Positions 21,501 to 33,352 of a DNA stretch of 64,000 bases are shown here, piece after piece. Location of the stretch: positions 124,001-188,000 of the forward strand of contig RQOL01000660.1 in NCBI GenBank assembly GCA_013076295.1, written 5' to 3'. The stretch is from Sanderia malayensis (Eukaryota; Cnidaria; Scyphozoa; Semaeostomeae; Pelagiidae). The notes under the pieces are model-generated. The model worked only from the letters and a program-made list of their open reading frames with translations. It was not told the DNA's origin and searched no databases. Position 1 is the first letter of the stretch. The number at the start of each line of letters is the position of its first letter. Both the position numbers and the translations under genes were made by a program.

Positions 21501-24475
21501 AATTTGTTTAACATTGATCAAAAGTCAACCATTAGGCACCTGGTCTTGAACTTCTAGCCTGTCAGATGCCAAACCATAGCACTACCTCTAGGCTACTGCA
21601 ACCGATAGAAGAGACGATATAAATGTCACTCTTAAACTCTATCACGAATTCAATTTGTTTAACATTGATCAAAAGTCAACCATTAGGCACCTGGCCTTAA
21701 ACTTCTAGCCTGTCAGATGCCAAACCATAGCACTACCTCTAGGCTACTGCAACCGATAGAAGAGACGATATAAATGTCACTCTTAAACTCTATCACGAAT
21801 TCAATTTGTTTAACATTGATCAAAAGTCAACCATTAGGCACCTGGCCTTGAACTTCTAGCCTGTCAGATGCCAAACCATAGCACTACCTCTAGGCTACTG
21901 CAACCGATAGAAGAGACGATATAAATGTCACTCTTAAACTCTATCACGAAATCAATTTGTTTAACATTGATCAAAAGTCAACCATTAGGCACCTGGCCTT
22001 GAACTTCTAACCTGGCAGATGCCAAACCATAGCACTACCTTTAGGCTACTGCAACCGATGAATGAGACAATGTAGATGTCATTCTTAAACTCTATTACGA
22101 ATTCAATTTGTGTAACATTGATCAAAAGTCAACCATTAGGCACCTGGCCTTGAACTTCTAGCCTGTCAGATGCCAAACCATAGTACTACCTCTAGGCTAC
22201 TGCAACCGATAGAAGAGACGATATAAATGTCACTCTTAAACTCTATCACGAATTCAATTTGTTTAACATTGATCAAAAGTCAACCATTAGGCACCTGGCC
22301 TTGAACTTCTAACCTGGCAGATGCCAAACCATAGCACTACCTTTAGGCTACTGCAACCGATGAATGAGACAATGTAAATGTCATTCTTAAACTCTATTAC
22401 GAATTCAATTTGTGTAACATTGATCAAAAGTCAACCATTAGGCACCTGGCCTTGAACTTCTAGCCTGTCAGATGCCAAACCATAGCACTACCTCTAGGCT
22501 ACTGCAACCGATAGAAGAGACGATATAAATGTCACTCTTAAACTCTATCACGAATTCAATTTGTTTAACATTGATCAAAAGTCAACCATTAGGCACCTGG
22601 CCTTGAACTTCTAGCCTGTCAGATGCCAAACCATAGCACTACCTCTAGGATACTGCAACCGATAGAAGAGACGATATAAATGTCACTCTTAAACTCTATG
22701 ACGAATTCAATTTTTTAACATTGATCAAAAGTCAACCATTAGGCACCTGGCCTTAAACTTCTAGCCTGTCAGATGCCAAACCATAGCACTACCTCTAGGC
22801 TACTGCAACCGATAGAAGAGACAATGTAAATGTCATTCTTAAACTCTATTACGAATTCAATTTGTTTAACATTGATCAAAAGTCAACCTTTAGGCACCTG
22901 GCCTTGAACTTCTAGCTTGTCAGATGCCAAACCATAGCACTACCTCTAGGCTACTGCAACCGATAGAAGAGACGATATAAATGTCACTCTTAAACTCTAT
23001 CACGAATTCAATTTGTTTAACATTGATCAAAAGTCAACCATTAGGCACCTGGCCTTGAACTTCTAGCCTGTCAGATGCCAAACCATAGCACTACCTCTAG
23101 GATACTGCAACCGATAGAAGAGACGATATAAATGTCACTCTTAAACTCTATGACGAATTCAATTTTTTAACATTGATCAAAAGTCAACCATTAGGCACCT
23201 GGCCTTAAACTTCTAGCCTGTCACATGCCAAACCATAGCACTACCTCTAGGCTACTGCAACCGATAAAAGAGACGATATAAATGTCACTCTTAAACTCTA
23301 TCACGAATTCAATTTGTTTAACATTGATCAAAAGTCAACCATTAGGCACCTGGTCTTGAACTTCTAGCCTGTCAGATGCCAAACCATAGCACTACCTCTA
23401 GGCTACTGCAACCGATAGAAGAGACGATATAAATGTCACTCTTAAACTCTATCACCAATTCAATTTGTAACATTGATCAAAAGTCAACCATTAGGCACCT
23501 GGCCTTGAACTTCTAGCCTGTCAGATGCCAAACCATAGCACTACCTCTAGGCTACTGCAACCGATAGAAGAGACGATATAAATGTCACTCTTAAACTCTA
23601 TCACGAATTCAATTTGTTTAACATTGATCAAAAGTCAACCATTAGGCACCTGGTCTTGAACTTCTAGCCTGTCAGATGCTAAACCATAGCACTACCTCTA
23701 GGCTACTGCAACCGATAGAAGAGACGATATAAATGTCACTCTTAAACTCTATCACGAATTCAATTTGTTTAACATTGATCAAAAGTCAACCATTAGGCAC
23801 CTGGCCTTGAACTTCTAGCCTGTCAGATGCCAAACCATAGCACTACCTCTAGGCTACTGCAACCGATAGAAGAGACGATATAAATGTCACTCTTAAACTC
23901 TATCACGAATTCAATTTGTTTAACATTGATCAAAAGTCAACCATTAGGCACCTGGCCTTAAACTTCTAGCCTGTCAGATGCCAAACCATAGCACTACCTC
24001 TAGGCTACTGCAACCGATAGAAGAGACGATATAAATGTCACTCTTAAACTCTATCACGAATTCAATTTGTTTAACATTGATCAAAAGTCAACCATTAGGC
24101 ACCTGGCCTTGAACTTCTAGCCTGTCAGATGCCAAACCATAGCACTACCTCTAGGCTACTGCAACCGATAGAAAAGACGATATAAATGTCACTCTTAAAC
24201 TCTATCACGAATTCAATTTGTTTAACATTGATCAAAAGTCAACCATTAGGCACCTGGCCTTGAACTTCTAGCTTGTCAGATGCCAAACCATAGCACTACC
24301 TCTAGGCTACTGCAACCGATAGAAGAGACGATATAAATGTCACCCTTAAACTCTATTACCAATTCAATTTGTAACATTGATCAAAAGTCAACCATTAGGC
24401 ACCTGGTCTTGAACTTCTAGCCTGTCAGATGCCAAACCATAGCACTACCTCTAGGCTACTGCAACCGATGAATGG
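18540..24475. repeat. ~151-bp tandem satellite, 39-40 monomers
   Basis: The marker TGCAACCGAT recurs from 18,582 to 24,460 at intervals of 149-151 bp. Monomers are mostly over 95% alike, with a second variant type (GATGAATGAGACAATGTA). Shared variants show larger repeat blocks: a unit of nine monomers (offset 1,359 bp, e.g. 20,581 and 21,940) and a block duplicated at offset 3,620 bp (19,481 and 23,101). On the minus strand each monomer has TAGCCTAGAGG and AGTTCAAGGCC, resembling A and B boxes of tRNA-derived SINEs. No open frame longer than 60 codons occurs in the array. Confidence 0.97.
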
Positions 24476-26106
24476 GGTGGTGGTGGAACCACAAGGCGCA
24501 CCAGGATAGTAGCTACATTCTCCAAATCCCCGAGACTTGGACCATCGTCATTTTAATTAAATTATGGAAAATGCACCGAGTGCAAATGTTGACGCTCTTA
24601 TAAATTATTTGTTGTAAATTATGCGTTCAAGCAACGGGGAATTCTCTCGCAAAATATCAAAGCATAGATTCTGAAACAAAACATATGATGAAATAATAAT
24701 AACAATAACAATAATAATAACTTTGAATGACATACCTGGTTTCACGTAGCTGATAGTAACTGTTGTAGCATGTGAAGAATTATTAATTCTACAGTTGGGC
24801 GCTGCAATGCAAAAGGGGGCGCGATCTTATTTGATTGTGCCCCTGATTTGATGGATGTTCTTCGGCTATTGTTACTGCCACTCAGATGGTCTTGGTCTTG
24901 CTAGACATAGACACCAATGCCAGGCATTGGCTCATGGTTAATGCCAGCCATGGCTCACGATTGTACCGTCTTCAAACGTATATGCATGTAATGCAGTGCG
25001 AGGCGAAAAAAGGTTTGAAAGCAATAACAACTGACGTATTTCGCAATGACAAAAACATCGACATATGTTATTAGAAAAACTCACGCACCATCGAATTGCA
25101 GGCGAGAATAAACGTTAAAGTAACAATAACAGGAGCTGCTATTGTTACGTTAACGTTTATTATCGAACAGTTGGTTTCTAAATCCACTGACACAGCTCTG
25201 TCGAACGCTGATAAAAATAAAGAACAAAACAGATGTTGGTACATTAATAAAACGAAACATTTGTTACACCAGTTGAAATAAATTGATTGTCTCCGCAGAG
25301 TCGAGTCTCTAAACAGAGACCATAAAATCAGGGACACTATTTATGTTTTTGAAATGAACAAATGAGCCAACAAGCGCAATTTTCCAATAAAAACAAAACT
25401 GACAAACAAGAGACATATACACATGGAGTTAGAATTAAACACTTTTTGAGCAAAAATTGAATATAAAAGCATAATATAAACAAAATTAATAACAAAGAAC
25501 ATGATATTCTGCAATATAATTGGAAAAAAACAAAACATATCTAAAAAAATTAAATTGAAGAAAAAATAAACTAATTATATATCTTTTACTTAATAATAAA
25601 AAGATTGTTCACTGACATATGCGACTTTGCTTTTCGCTGCACAAGATCAGGCAGCGGGGGTATGTTGGGTTGGTTCCTTGAGGAATTCATAAATCTACAG
25701 ATACAACAAGCAACCCTAGAACGTGGATATGGCCTAGTCTACACCAAGGTCCTTGCTTATTAGATTTTGCGACACCAGTGCCACAGAAGACCTTGATCTT
25801 GTTAAGACAAAAGTCGAGAAAGGGTCTGATCACCATCCCCCCTGTTATGAGGGTAATGTAGCTAATTACAAAAAATTAAGAACGATAACAAAACTTTTCA
25901 ATTTAAAACGTAACGTAACGTATAACATTAACAAAAATGGCCAACTAGACTGATACTTATAAAAACATAACAAAACAACAAAACGGGTCCATGCATAAAA
26001 AGGCTAAGGTAAAGGTACTATAGCTACTATAGTAGCAAAAGACGATTCTGTCACGTGGGGGTAACAAACAATTATACAATTTAAATCAACCACCAACAAG
26101 AATAGC
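24476..26106. other. intergenic region with hairpin and microsatellite
   Basis: No convincing exon. An (AAT/AAC)n run lies at about 24,692-24,720. A 28-bp inverted repeat with three mismatches at 25,103-25,165 could form a hairpin. The rest is AT-rich. Confidence 0.6.
25103..25165. repeat. 63-bp imperfect hairpin
   Basis: Arms 25,103-25,130 and 25,138-25,165 pair at 25 of 28 positions around a 7-base loop. The arms contain AATAAACGTTAA and its complement. It may be a palindromic insertion or an RNA hairpin; nothing else supports a microRNA. Confidence 0.75.
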
Positions 26107-29100
26107 TCAGGGTGCCAAGTTACTCTGATGAGCTGGCAAGAAAGGAAAGACAGGAAAAGCCTGGCCTGCTGCAGGATGGGGGAGGGCGAAATCACCCATA
26201 AGATGATGTTCGTGCATCTTACCGTCATAATGAGCTCCGGACCCGTTGGTCTTAGGTGCTCCTATTGGAGTGCCAATCGAGGCTTGTTGCTGCTTTGGTT
26301 GTTGTTGTTGTGGGTGTTGAAGATTCAAGCCAGGCGGGGCACTGATTTTCTTCTGCTGAGTGTAGCTCCACTCCTGGTAGCGTCCAACATCACTAGACGC
26401 TTCTTCAAAGCTCGACTGTGGAAGGAGAGGAAATTCATACAAGTTAGCTAATGAGGAATGAATGGGAAATATAAAGCGTACACGGTCATTGCTAGAGACG
26501 GGCATTTAAAGCATCCATCAGCATAAAACACGCAACATGCAATTACACTCAAATTTCATAAATCACAAAAGCATCCTAAACAATGGTTCCCTTAAAATAA
26601 TCTGCATTTGCGGCATCATAGGAAGAATGTATGTTGTCAGGCTAACCTGAGTAACACCAGAATAATTCATTTGCAATCCCATGCTCAGACGTCTGCTGCA
26701 AGGACAATAACAAACGAAGGATTAGCAAGCTTGATTAGAGAGCATCAACAGATACCTGTAACAAAGTAGCATTAGCCAGCTGAATAGGAGAGAAAGCAAA
26801 ACTATTCTACCTGGGTTCCAAGTCACAACCGGCGAATGAAATCGGGAACGGCTTCAAACTCTGCAAGAAAATATTCAATGCGCGTTACAAGACCAATAAT
26901 ACAAATTTTCACAAATCACACAAGCTTCTAGTGATGCCTTGGAACATTACAGTGCACTGAGGGGCCTTTCACAATGCATTGAGCTCCGGGGCTTCAAACG
27001 AAAATCAAAGACCTTCACATTATTGCAGCAAGTATTTCGGGTAAAAGCATGCATTAAATTACCAAATGTCCAAAATCTTTGAACAAAGATATAAACAGAT
27101 CAACTAAAGAGGAGAACGGAAAGACGTGAAATCGACTTTACCTTGTCAGAAAAAACGTCACTGCTATCGCGACTCGGGGGCCAGGTCGATGAACTGGACA
27201 GACTATCAAGGTGGTAGAGGTTGGACGACGTTCGTTTGCTTTCCTTTGATTTCTGCTGGAGGAGATCGAACTTGCCCCAACTGCTACCATAGTTGTTAAT
27301 GGTGGACGACTGTGGAGAGCCGTACGATTCATATGACAGCGGTGAAAATGTCTCCGAGGATTTTTCCGATGATGTATCCAGACCGCTGCCTATGCTCCAG
27401 CCACTGAGCTTTTCGGACCCCTCAATCTGAAGGGGGTGGGGATTGCTCTTGCCACTGAAAAAAGAGCTCGAGCGTCTGGCACCAGCTTCAGGCTAAAAAC
27501 AAAATATTGCATTTAATACAACACGACAAAAGCCAAGGCAAGCCTCCTCTACCCGCAAAAATGCGACTAAATATTTGGTCCCTTGAACTGGCTACACAAC
27601 ATAACAATGAGATCATCAACAAAACACAAAACACTGATGATTGAGTATATGAATACAGTTCTAGTTTGTATCGAAATCGGGGAAGTCCTGACAATGAAAC
27701 TGGGGACTTCTCAGATGAACCATTTCCAAACACAAAAGGAAATGAATCAGAGAATTTAGATAAAGCTGGGCTGCTAATCATGCTTGATGATGATCATACT
27801 GACGACGAGGATCAATCAAGCTAGCCAAATGATGATGAGAATCCTGCTATATTCATATTGGATGCCTGAACGAAATGTTGTCTCTTTTATGGAGTTTTTT
27901 GTTTGACTACACATAGCATGCATTTTTAAGTGATAGCTAACAAAACCAAGTATTTTCACACTTTGCTATTTCTATTTCGTGTCTACCTATACAGCATATT
28001 GCAGTCACATTCTAACTTGTTGCTTGGTCAATAAATCATATCGGAAATAAAAAGAAATATACTTCGCAACTTTTATATATAATTTATTGGCAGTTAAATT
28101 TTCCGACTGTATTTTTAATTCATGGACGTCCATGCAAGAACAATTGCACGGCACAGAACAACAACACGCTCACGGAAATTAACATACCTTAAGATCATCG
28201 ATAATGCTTTCTGGGATGATCGAAACTCTTGATGGCATCTTCTGGATCCGGTTGACCGGATGTAGCATGGCAATAGGCTCTGCTGAAATTCAATGATCAC
28301 GATAATTGTTATAAATTATAATTTTCTACAACTGATTCAACCCGATGTGTATCTCAATCAATTTTACTGTTAATTTAATTTAAGCTGAGATCAAGAGTAA
28401 AATATAACTACAATAAAATATCTTATTGCTTGTTACACGTTATAGCTGTATTCCCTCACCCTTGTAGAAACTAAAAAAGCTCCCAGGGGGCTTAATATCC
28501 CACTTAATGCAATGTACGAGTTCTGTTACTAAGCATAAATACATTAATCAAACATCTAACATTACTTACAAACAACATCGAAATGCAAACTCACTTACCT
28601 GCAATAGCTCCATGAGTATTGCCATTCCTAACAATTTCGATTGGGGACTCCCCGCTTCCATTCATGCCTGATGACATTTGTGATGGCCACCTCTTTTTTC
28701 TGAATCTGCAACAATAATCGATACGGTTATACGGTAATATTCCATATTCCTATCTCGGAGGACACGGCAAGATTTACTTAACAAACATGGAAAGAGCAAA
28801 TGACTTCAGGGGTAATGGGTCAATACCAATAATTTCGGGGGAAAACAGGAGAGAAATAACTTCGGGGACAAACAGGAAAAGCAATGGGCTACAGGAGAAA
28901 TGTTTTTAGTTACCGTAAATCCTCGAATAAAGCCCCTGGGGGCTTATTTGCAAAAACGACATTTGAGTCTGATTATTGTTGATTTGCGCGCTGCGAAGCA
29001 GCAATGCAAATATTAAAATGCATTCGCTCAACCGGATGTCATGTAAAGTACGTTTTCAACGTCACAAAAGAGAGCAGAGAGCCCGGCCAATGAGCATGCT

Positions 29101-30568
29101 GCATTTGACATCCATAACAATAAGCATCCTGATTTGGGTGGCCAGAAATATCTGCGCGAGTTTTACGAAACATTCGAGAAAATATATGCGCAAAAATTAG
29201 CATATGAATGCGTTCACAGTTATTTTGTTTTTTCATATGTTTTGTTACTGTTTGCAAACTGTTGTTGAATTTTATTGTTCACATTCTCTTCCTGGCACCA
29301 TCCTCAACTGTTGGTGGCCCACATGGATATATATTGGTACGAACCCGGCATGTCATCGAATCTAACATTAAACAACCATCTGATTACTCTCATTCCGCTA
29401 ATCAATAATCTGCACTATCTAGCAAATCTTAAGATAGGGATATCTCCTCTACAATATTAAGCAAAATAAAAGCTATATACGATGCAGCCAATCAATAAAG
29501 TTATTGGATTAAACTTGCTGCTGTTTGCAACACATTTACTAAATAACTTCATTGTCTGGAAACTTGGGCTCCTTATATCCTAATATCCTTGCAAATGATT
29601 ATCAGGATGAGGGCTTATTCGAGGGGCGGGGCTTAATCGAGGATTTACGGTATCCTGTAGCTCTGTCAAATCCTCTTGCACTAAGAGAAATCTTCCACAA
29701 AAGCAGTACAAGTTCAGCGAGAAGACGAGACTATGAATCAATTGCTTCGCTGGACACATGGCACTAATCAACTGCTTCGCTGGACACATGGCACTTGAAA
29801 TCAAAGCACAAAGAATACAGAATTTGATACACATACTTGTCAAGCTCTTCCTGCGAGTGGGCAAAGTTGCACCGAGATCCTCTTGGGCAACGGCCGGGTC
29901 GAATGATGTCTCTACACATACTCGTTTTATACTTGCTGTTGTGCGTCTAAGATAAAACACGAGGAAAAGGTTACCACCGCGGAAAGGTCATTTCTAGTAT
30001 TTGCTTATCATCATCACATTCTCCCAGTAGGATTGAAGGCTTTGGGGGCCCTTCAAAATGACCCTTCTCAAGACAAACATTAGTGAGCCCTTAGGAATGA
30101 CTCCAGCCCAAGCCTATGCTGATTACACCACTGGGTACAAATCTACATGGAATATTTAAATAGACGAATACATATATATTCAAACCTGTGGGGCGTCCAT
30201 AGTTCCCTTCAGTTTCAAAAGTTCAAAACGCGTAGCACGAACCCGTACAAATTTAACCCCAGAAGGAGGGGTACCGTCTGGGCTCGGGTATCGTTGAAAG
30301 TCGTCTTTCATTTCTTGTAAATGTGCGGAATCTTGAGTTCGCTAAAAATAGTCACTGATAGTCGCAATTTCGCGTGACGTTGAACGCGGTTTAAAACAGT
30401 CTACTGGCCAGTTATGAGGGAGGAACAGGTAGATTACATTATCAGAAGAAATACTGCGTCACTTTGCACCAATGCGGTGCAAGTGTTAAACAGGATTAAA
30501 CAAAAGGTTGAGCCATGGCTTACCTTCTCGTGAAGTTCAAGCAATGACGACTCTCCATTTTTCGTTAT
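26107..30568 (-). CDS. RC3H1: Roquin (RC3H) CCCH zinc-finger protein, 3' part of gene
   Basis: Nine exons: 30,524-30,568; 30,186-30,341; 29,837-29,946; 28,599-28,705; 28,188-28,282; 27,142-27,492; 26,811-26,860; 26,647-26,695; 26,107-26,415. All join in frame with GT-AG sites and give 423 residues plus stop. Diagnostic is the CCCH finger in exon 29,837-29,946: [20 protein letters not shown], then [13 protein letters not shown], matching the Roquin CCCH module. The C-terminal part is Ser/Gln/Pro-rich, as expected for a disordered tail that recruits decay factors. Roquin represses mRNAs by binding stem-loops through its ROQ domain and recruiting CCR4-NOT. The RING and ROQ exons that should precede 30,568 were not found before the FAN1 5' end, so the gene is partial here. 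Two acceptors are NAGNAG (28,279/28,282 and 26,692/26,695). Orthology to RC3H1 versus RC3H2 is not meaningful outside vertebrates. Confidence 0.88.
27540..28110 (+). mobile_element. TCCGAAA-family element, copy 1 (Roquin intron)
   Basis: Shares most of its length with 61,210-61,875 (opposite strand) and part with 40,520-41,150. Landmarks are GATTGAGTATATGAATACAG, TTAGATAAAGCTGGGCTGCT and a terminal TTTATTGGCAGTTAAATTTT. It encodes an acidic peptide [18 protein letters not shown] near 27,757-27,815, also conserved in the 61.5-kb copy and probably the tail of a lost transposase. The superfamily is unknown. Confidence 0.7.
28911..29652. mobile_element. MITE, GGGGCTTATTCGAGG family, copy 2 (Roquin intron)
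   Basis: Starts TACCGTAAATCCTCGAATAA and ends GAGGATTTACGGTA. It lies in the intron between the CCCH exon and the next Roquin exon. The right third, including the region around ATGCAGCCAATCAATAAAGT, is shared with 47,432-47,707 in opposite orientation. Confidence 0.8.
29736..29795. repeat. 30-bp tandem duplication
   Basis: ATCAATTGCTTCGCTGGACA followed by CATGGCACTA is repeated at once with one or two changes. It lies in the Roquin intron just downstream, on the minus strand, of the CCCH exon donor. A recent local duplication. Confidence 0.8.
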
Positions 30569-30782
30569 CTAAAAAATGCCAAGTAATAAATATATTATTG
30601 GGAGCGGTTGAAGACATGGACACATGATACAGTTACAAAGAATACAGTCTCTTTCCAAATGGACATATTCAGACAGTGGACATTATTGTAGATAAAATGA
30701 ACAATTACAAGCCCCATATGAACCATTAACATGGGTAAACACATATAGATTTGACAATACGCGGACACATTGCTAATGCGGA

Positions 30783-30868
30783 TATAGTTATATATATATA
30801 TATAACTATATCCGCATATATATAACTATATATATATAACTATATATTATATATATAGATATATATAT
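30783..30868. repeat. (TA)n palindromic tract
   Basis: Alternating ATATAGTTATATATA units interrupted by TCCGCA, able to fold on themselves. It lies in the presumed 5' flank or intron of the Roquin gene. Confidence 0.85.
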
Positions 30869-31009
30869 TTCTACTTAAGGGGGCACATGGGGGGCCATGG
30901 GACTTTTTTGGGGGTGGAGGTGTTTACTAAAAATTCAAATATTGATTATTTGAAGAATTTAAAATTATCAAGTTTTCGCATATGATTGAAATATCTTCAT
31001 CATCGTCTG

Positions 31010-31320
31010 AAAAGTCTGCTTCGTCCTCAGCTTCAGCGACTCTACTTTCTAAATCTTCGTCTGGCAAATCCACCAACAACTCCGTAATGTCTTCTGGGAA
31101 AGGAACTGTAACCCAATTCTCCGTGAGATCTTCCTGCCAACCGTGATAACTTGGACCTCGATTTCCATGATCGGTATTGACGCCTGTCGCCAGATTCTTG
31201 CTACATAGTTGGCCCTTTTAATGTGCAACAATAAACTGCTTTGGCAAGGAGGTAGGAGTGATAAATCCGTTATTCTGCTTTCACGCGAGTAGTTTTTCCA
31301 AAATATTTTCTTTCGCACTT
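31010..31320 (-). pseudogene. C-terminal remnant of a transposon protein
   Basis: In one frame the minus strand encodes LLLHIKRANYVARIWRQA and, after a shift near 31,165, GWQEDLTENWVTVPFPED followed by a run rich in Asp and Glu ending DFSDDDEDI. The HIKRANY...IW...GW...W order recalls a tail seen in many invertebrate transposon-derived proteins. It is broken by a frameshift and short stops. Confidence 0.45.
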
Positions 31321-31759
31321 CGTTTACGAGTGAAAGAAAAGTTGGCCTTCTGTATTATCTTTATCTCTATTTTGTGATTTAAACAACATGACCCATGCAC
31401 GCATGATAACTGCGATTTCTTAGATTTCGATTTCTTATTTCGCATAAAATCCGTTATTTAATTCGTGTCAACAATATAGTCGCATTTTAACTAATATTCG
31501 ATCAATAACGGGATAACTAAGCTGTTCGCTTCGAGCTGTATAAAGAGGAAAAGTGGGACAAGGTTGCCTTGCCGAGGTAGACATCGTCGTCTGCCGTTGG
31601 GAATTCAATAATCTACTTCGCTCCTCAAGACAATTGTGTTACGTGTATCTCACACGTCGGTTTTTTACTACAACAACAGCTGTATAAAGGTGATAATCAA
31701 AAGTAATAATTGAACAAGCCTTGTATACAATTCTCCATGAAATTACCGTTTCAGGTACT

Positions 31760-31990
31760 TGTTCGCGTTATTATATTTCGTGCCATGCTTGAGATAGCAC
31801 GCAAGTGTGGTGAGAACGATAGCATTTAGGCCCCACGTTACCAAGCATGAGTAATATAATAATAAATAAAGATAATGTGAAAACAATAGATATAAGATAA
31901 TGAAATTTTGGGGAAAATAGCAGCACAAGATAATAGAGTAACGGAAATAGAGACACTTACCATCCGCTATTCCTAATCTTTACTCTCCTT
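31760..31990. repeat. diverged copy of segment at 560-800
   Basis: TTTAGGCC..ACGTTACCAAG, AATAAATAAAGATAATGTGA and GGGGAAAATAGCAGCA align with 625-760 (TTTAGGCCAAACATTACCAA and following), same orientation, with many substitutions. Both copies end in a GT-donor-like sequence on the minus strand. Whether they are old transposon copies or paralogous gene starts cannot be decided. Confidence 0.5.
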
Positions 31991-32433
31991 GCTGGTTGAC
32001 TGCTGGAATCATTCCGGGGTATCAAATCAAATTAAATCCATGGACCATGCCATGCGGTCACTTGGTTTTTGGAGGGAAAAGAACAATAGAGCCTCGTAAT
32101 GCAACGGAATAAATGACTTGAAAGCGAGGTTTTTTAAGGACGCCCTGTGGACCGGCTGCACGGAACAGTGGTAGAAGAGCGGAAAATAGAAGTCTCTTCC
32201 TGGTTCTTTTGCGAGACTGTCTGGCTTGATTGTGACATCAGTAATTGTTATTGACGTTACGAAATTTCCCGTATATGCTTTGAATTCATCTATTGGTCAG
32301 TTTTGACGTTAGTGGGGTGGGTCTGAGAACAGAAGTTTCGTGTTTCACTGTCATGCCATGCCAAGGACATCATTTGCTACAAAATTGCTGTTATTTAATG
32401 AATAGCTACATCGGTAACTTGTTGCAAATTACG

Positions 32434-32732
32434 TACCGTATTTCCTCGATTAAACGCCTAATCGAGGGGGGCCATTATTCGAGGGGGGGCGTTTATTAGA
32501 AAGTACAAGATCATAGCTTCTGTCATGTCATTGGGTACAGAAAAGGAGAAAATGGTTTAGTTGTGCCTTGCCTTTATCGAGCAACAATACACTACACCAA
32601 CTTAAAAAAAAGTTTTGTGGAGGGGGGCGTTTAATCGAAGGGGGCGTTTATTTCAAAAGATAGTAGCATAAAGGGACGTTTATTCGAGGGGGCTTCTAAT
32701 CGAGGGGGGCGTTTAATCGAGGAAATACGGTA
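32434..32732. mobile_element. MITE, GGGCGTTTAATCGAGG family, copy 1
   Basis: Starts TACCGTATTTCCTCGATTAA and ends GAGGAAATACGGTA. Both ends hold repeated GGGGGCGTTTAATCGAGG-type motifs. A related inverted copy lies at 33,027-33,352. The termini resemble those of the GGGGCTTATTCGAGG family, differing mainly at the AAT/TTT and AAG/AAC positions. Confidence 0.8.
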
Positions 32733-33026
32733 TTTCTTTCAATTTTGCTTGAGTTTCAGTCACTGATGAGGATGACTGAAATCATAATTCAAACTCAAAC
32801 AAATAATAATAGAGGACAGGATGGGTGGGAGAAGTCGATCCTTGTTCTATGCGCTACGCCTCAGAATGATTGTTGCATCTCTGTGAGCATGGCGATTGTT
32901 GTATCTCTATGAGCATGGCGTAAATATCCCTACTCGAATTAAATGCCAAAGAAACTACCGATGATGGACTCGTGGTCGGTACAGCTAAATTAGCCTGGAG
33001 GCTTGGGAATTAGAAATGCCAAGAAT

Positions 33027-33352
33027 TACCGTATTTCCTCGATTAAACGCCCATCCTCGATTAAAAGCCCCCCTCGAATAAACGCCCCCTTATGTTGCCA
33101 GCTTTTGCAATAAACGCCCCCTCGATTAAACGCTCCCTCTTTGTGCAAAACCATGGCGACTTTCATTTTCTACGCTGTTGTGCGATAAGGCAAGGCTCAA
33201 CTAAACCATTTTCTTTTTTTTGGACCCAATGACAGAGCCTGTGATCTTGTACTTTCTAATAAACGCCCCCCCTCGAATAATGGCCCTCCTCGATTAGGCG
33301 CCCCCTCAAAAAGTGCCGAGATTAATAAGCGTTTAATTGAGGAAATACGGTA
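33027..33352. mobile_element. MITE, GGGCGTTTAATCGAGG family, copy 2 (inverted)
   Basis: Starts TACCGTATTTCCTCGATTAA and ends GAGGAAATACGGTA. The middle is the reverse complement of copy 1 (for example GATCTTGTACTTTCTAATAA). It ends about 300 bp before the presumed FAN1 first exon. Confidence 0.8.

Noticed and set aside
18540..24475. CRISPR-like regular repeat array
   Set aside because: The repeats are ~151-bp units with no unique spacers, and the context is animal DNA; it is a satellite.
31743..31956. Small multi-pass membrane proteins
   Set aside because: Hydrophobic frames in AT-rich DNA overlap each other and show no family motif; probably composition effect.
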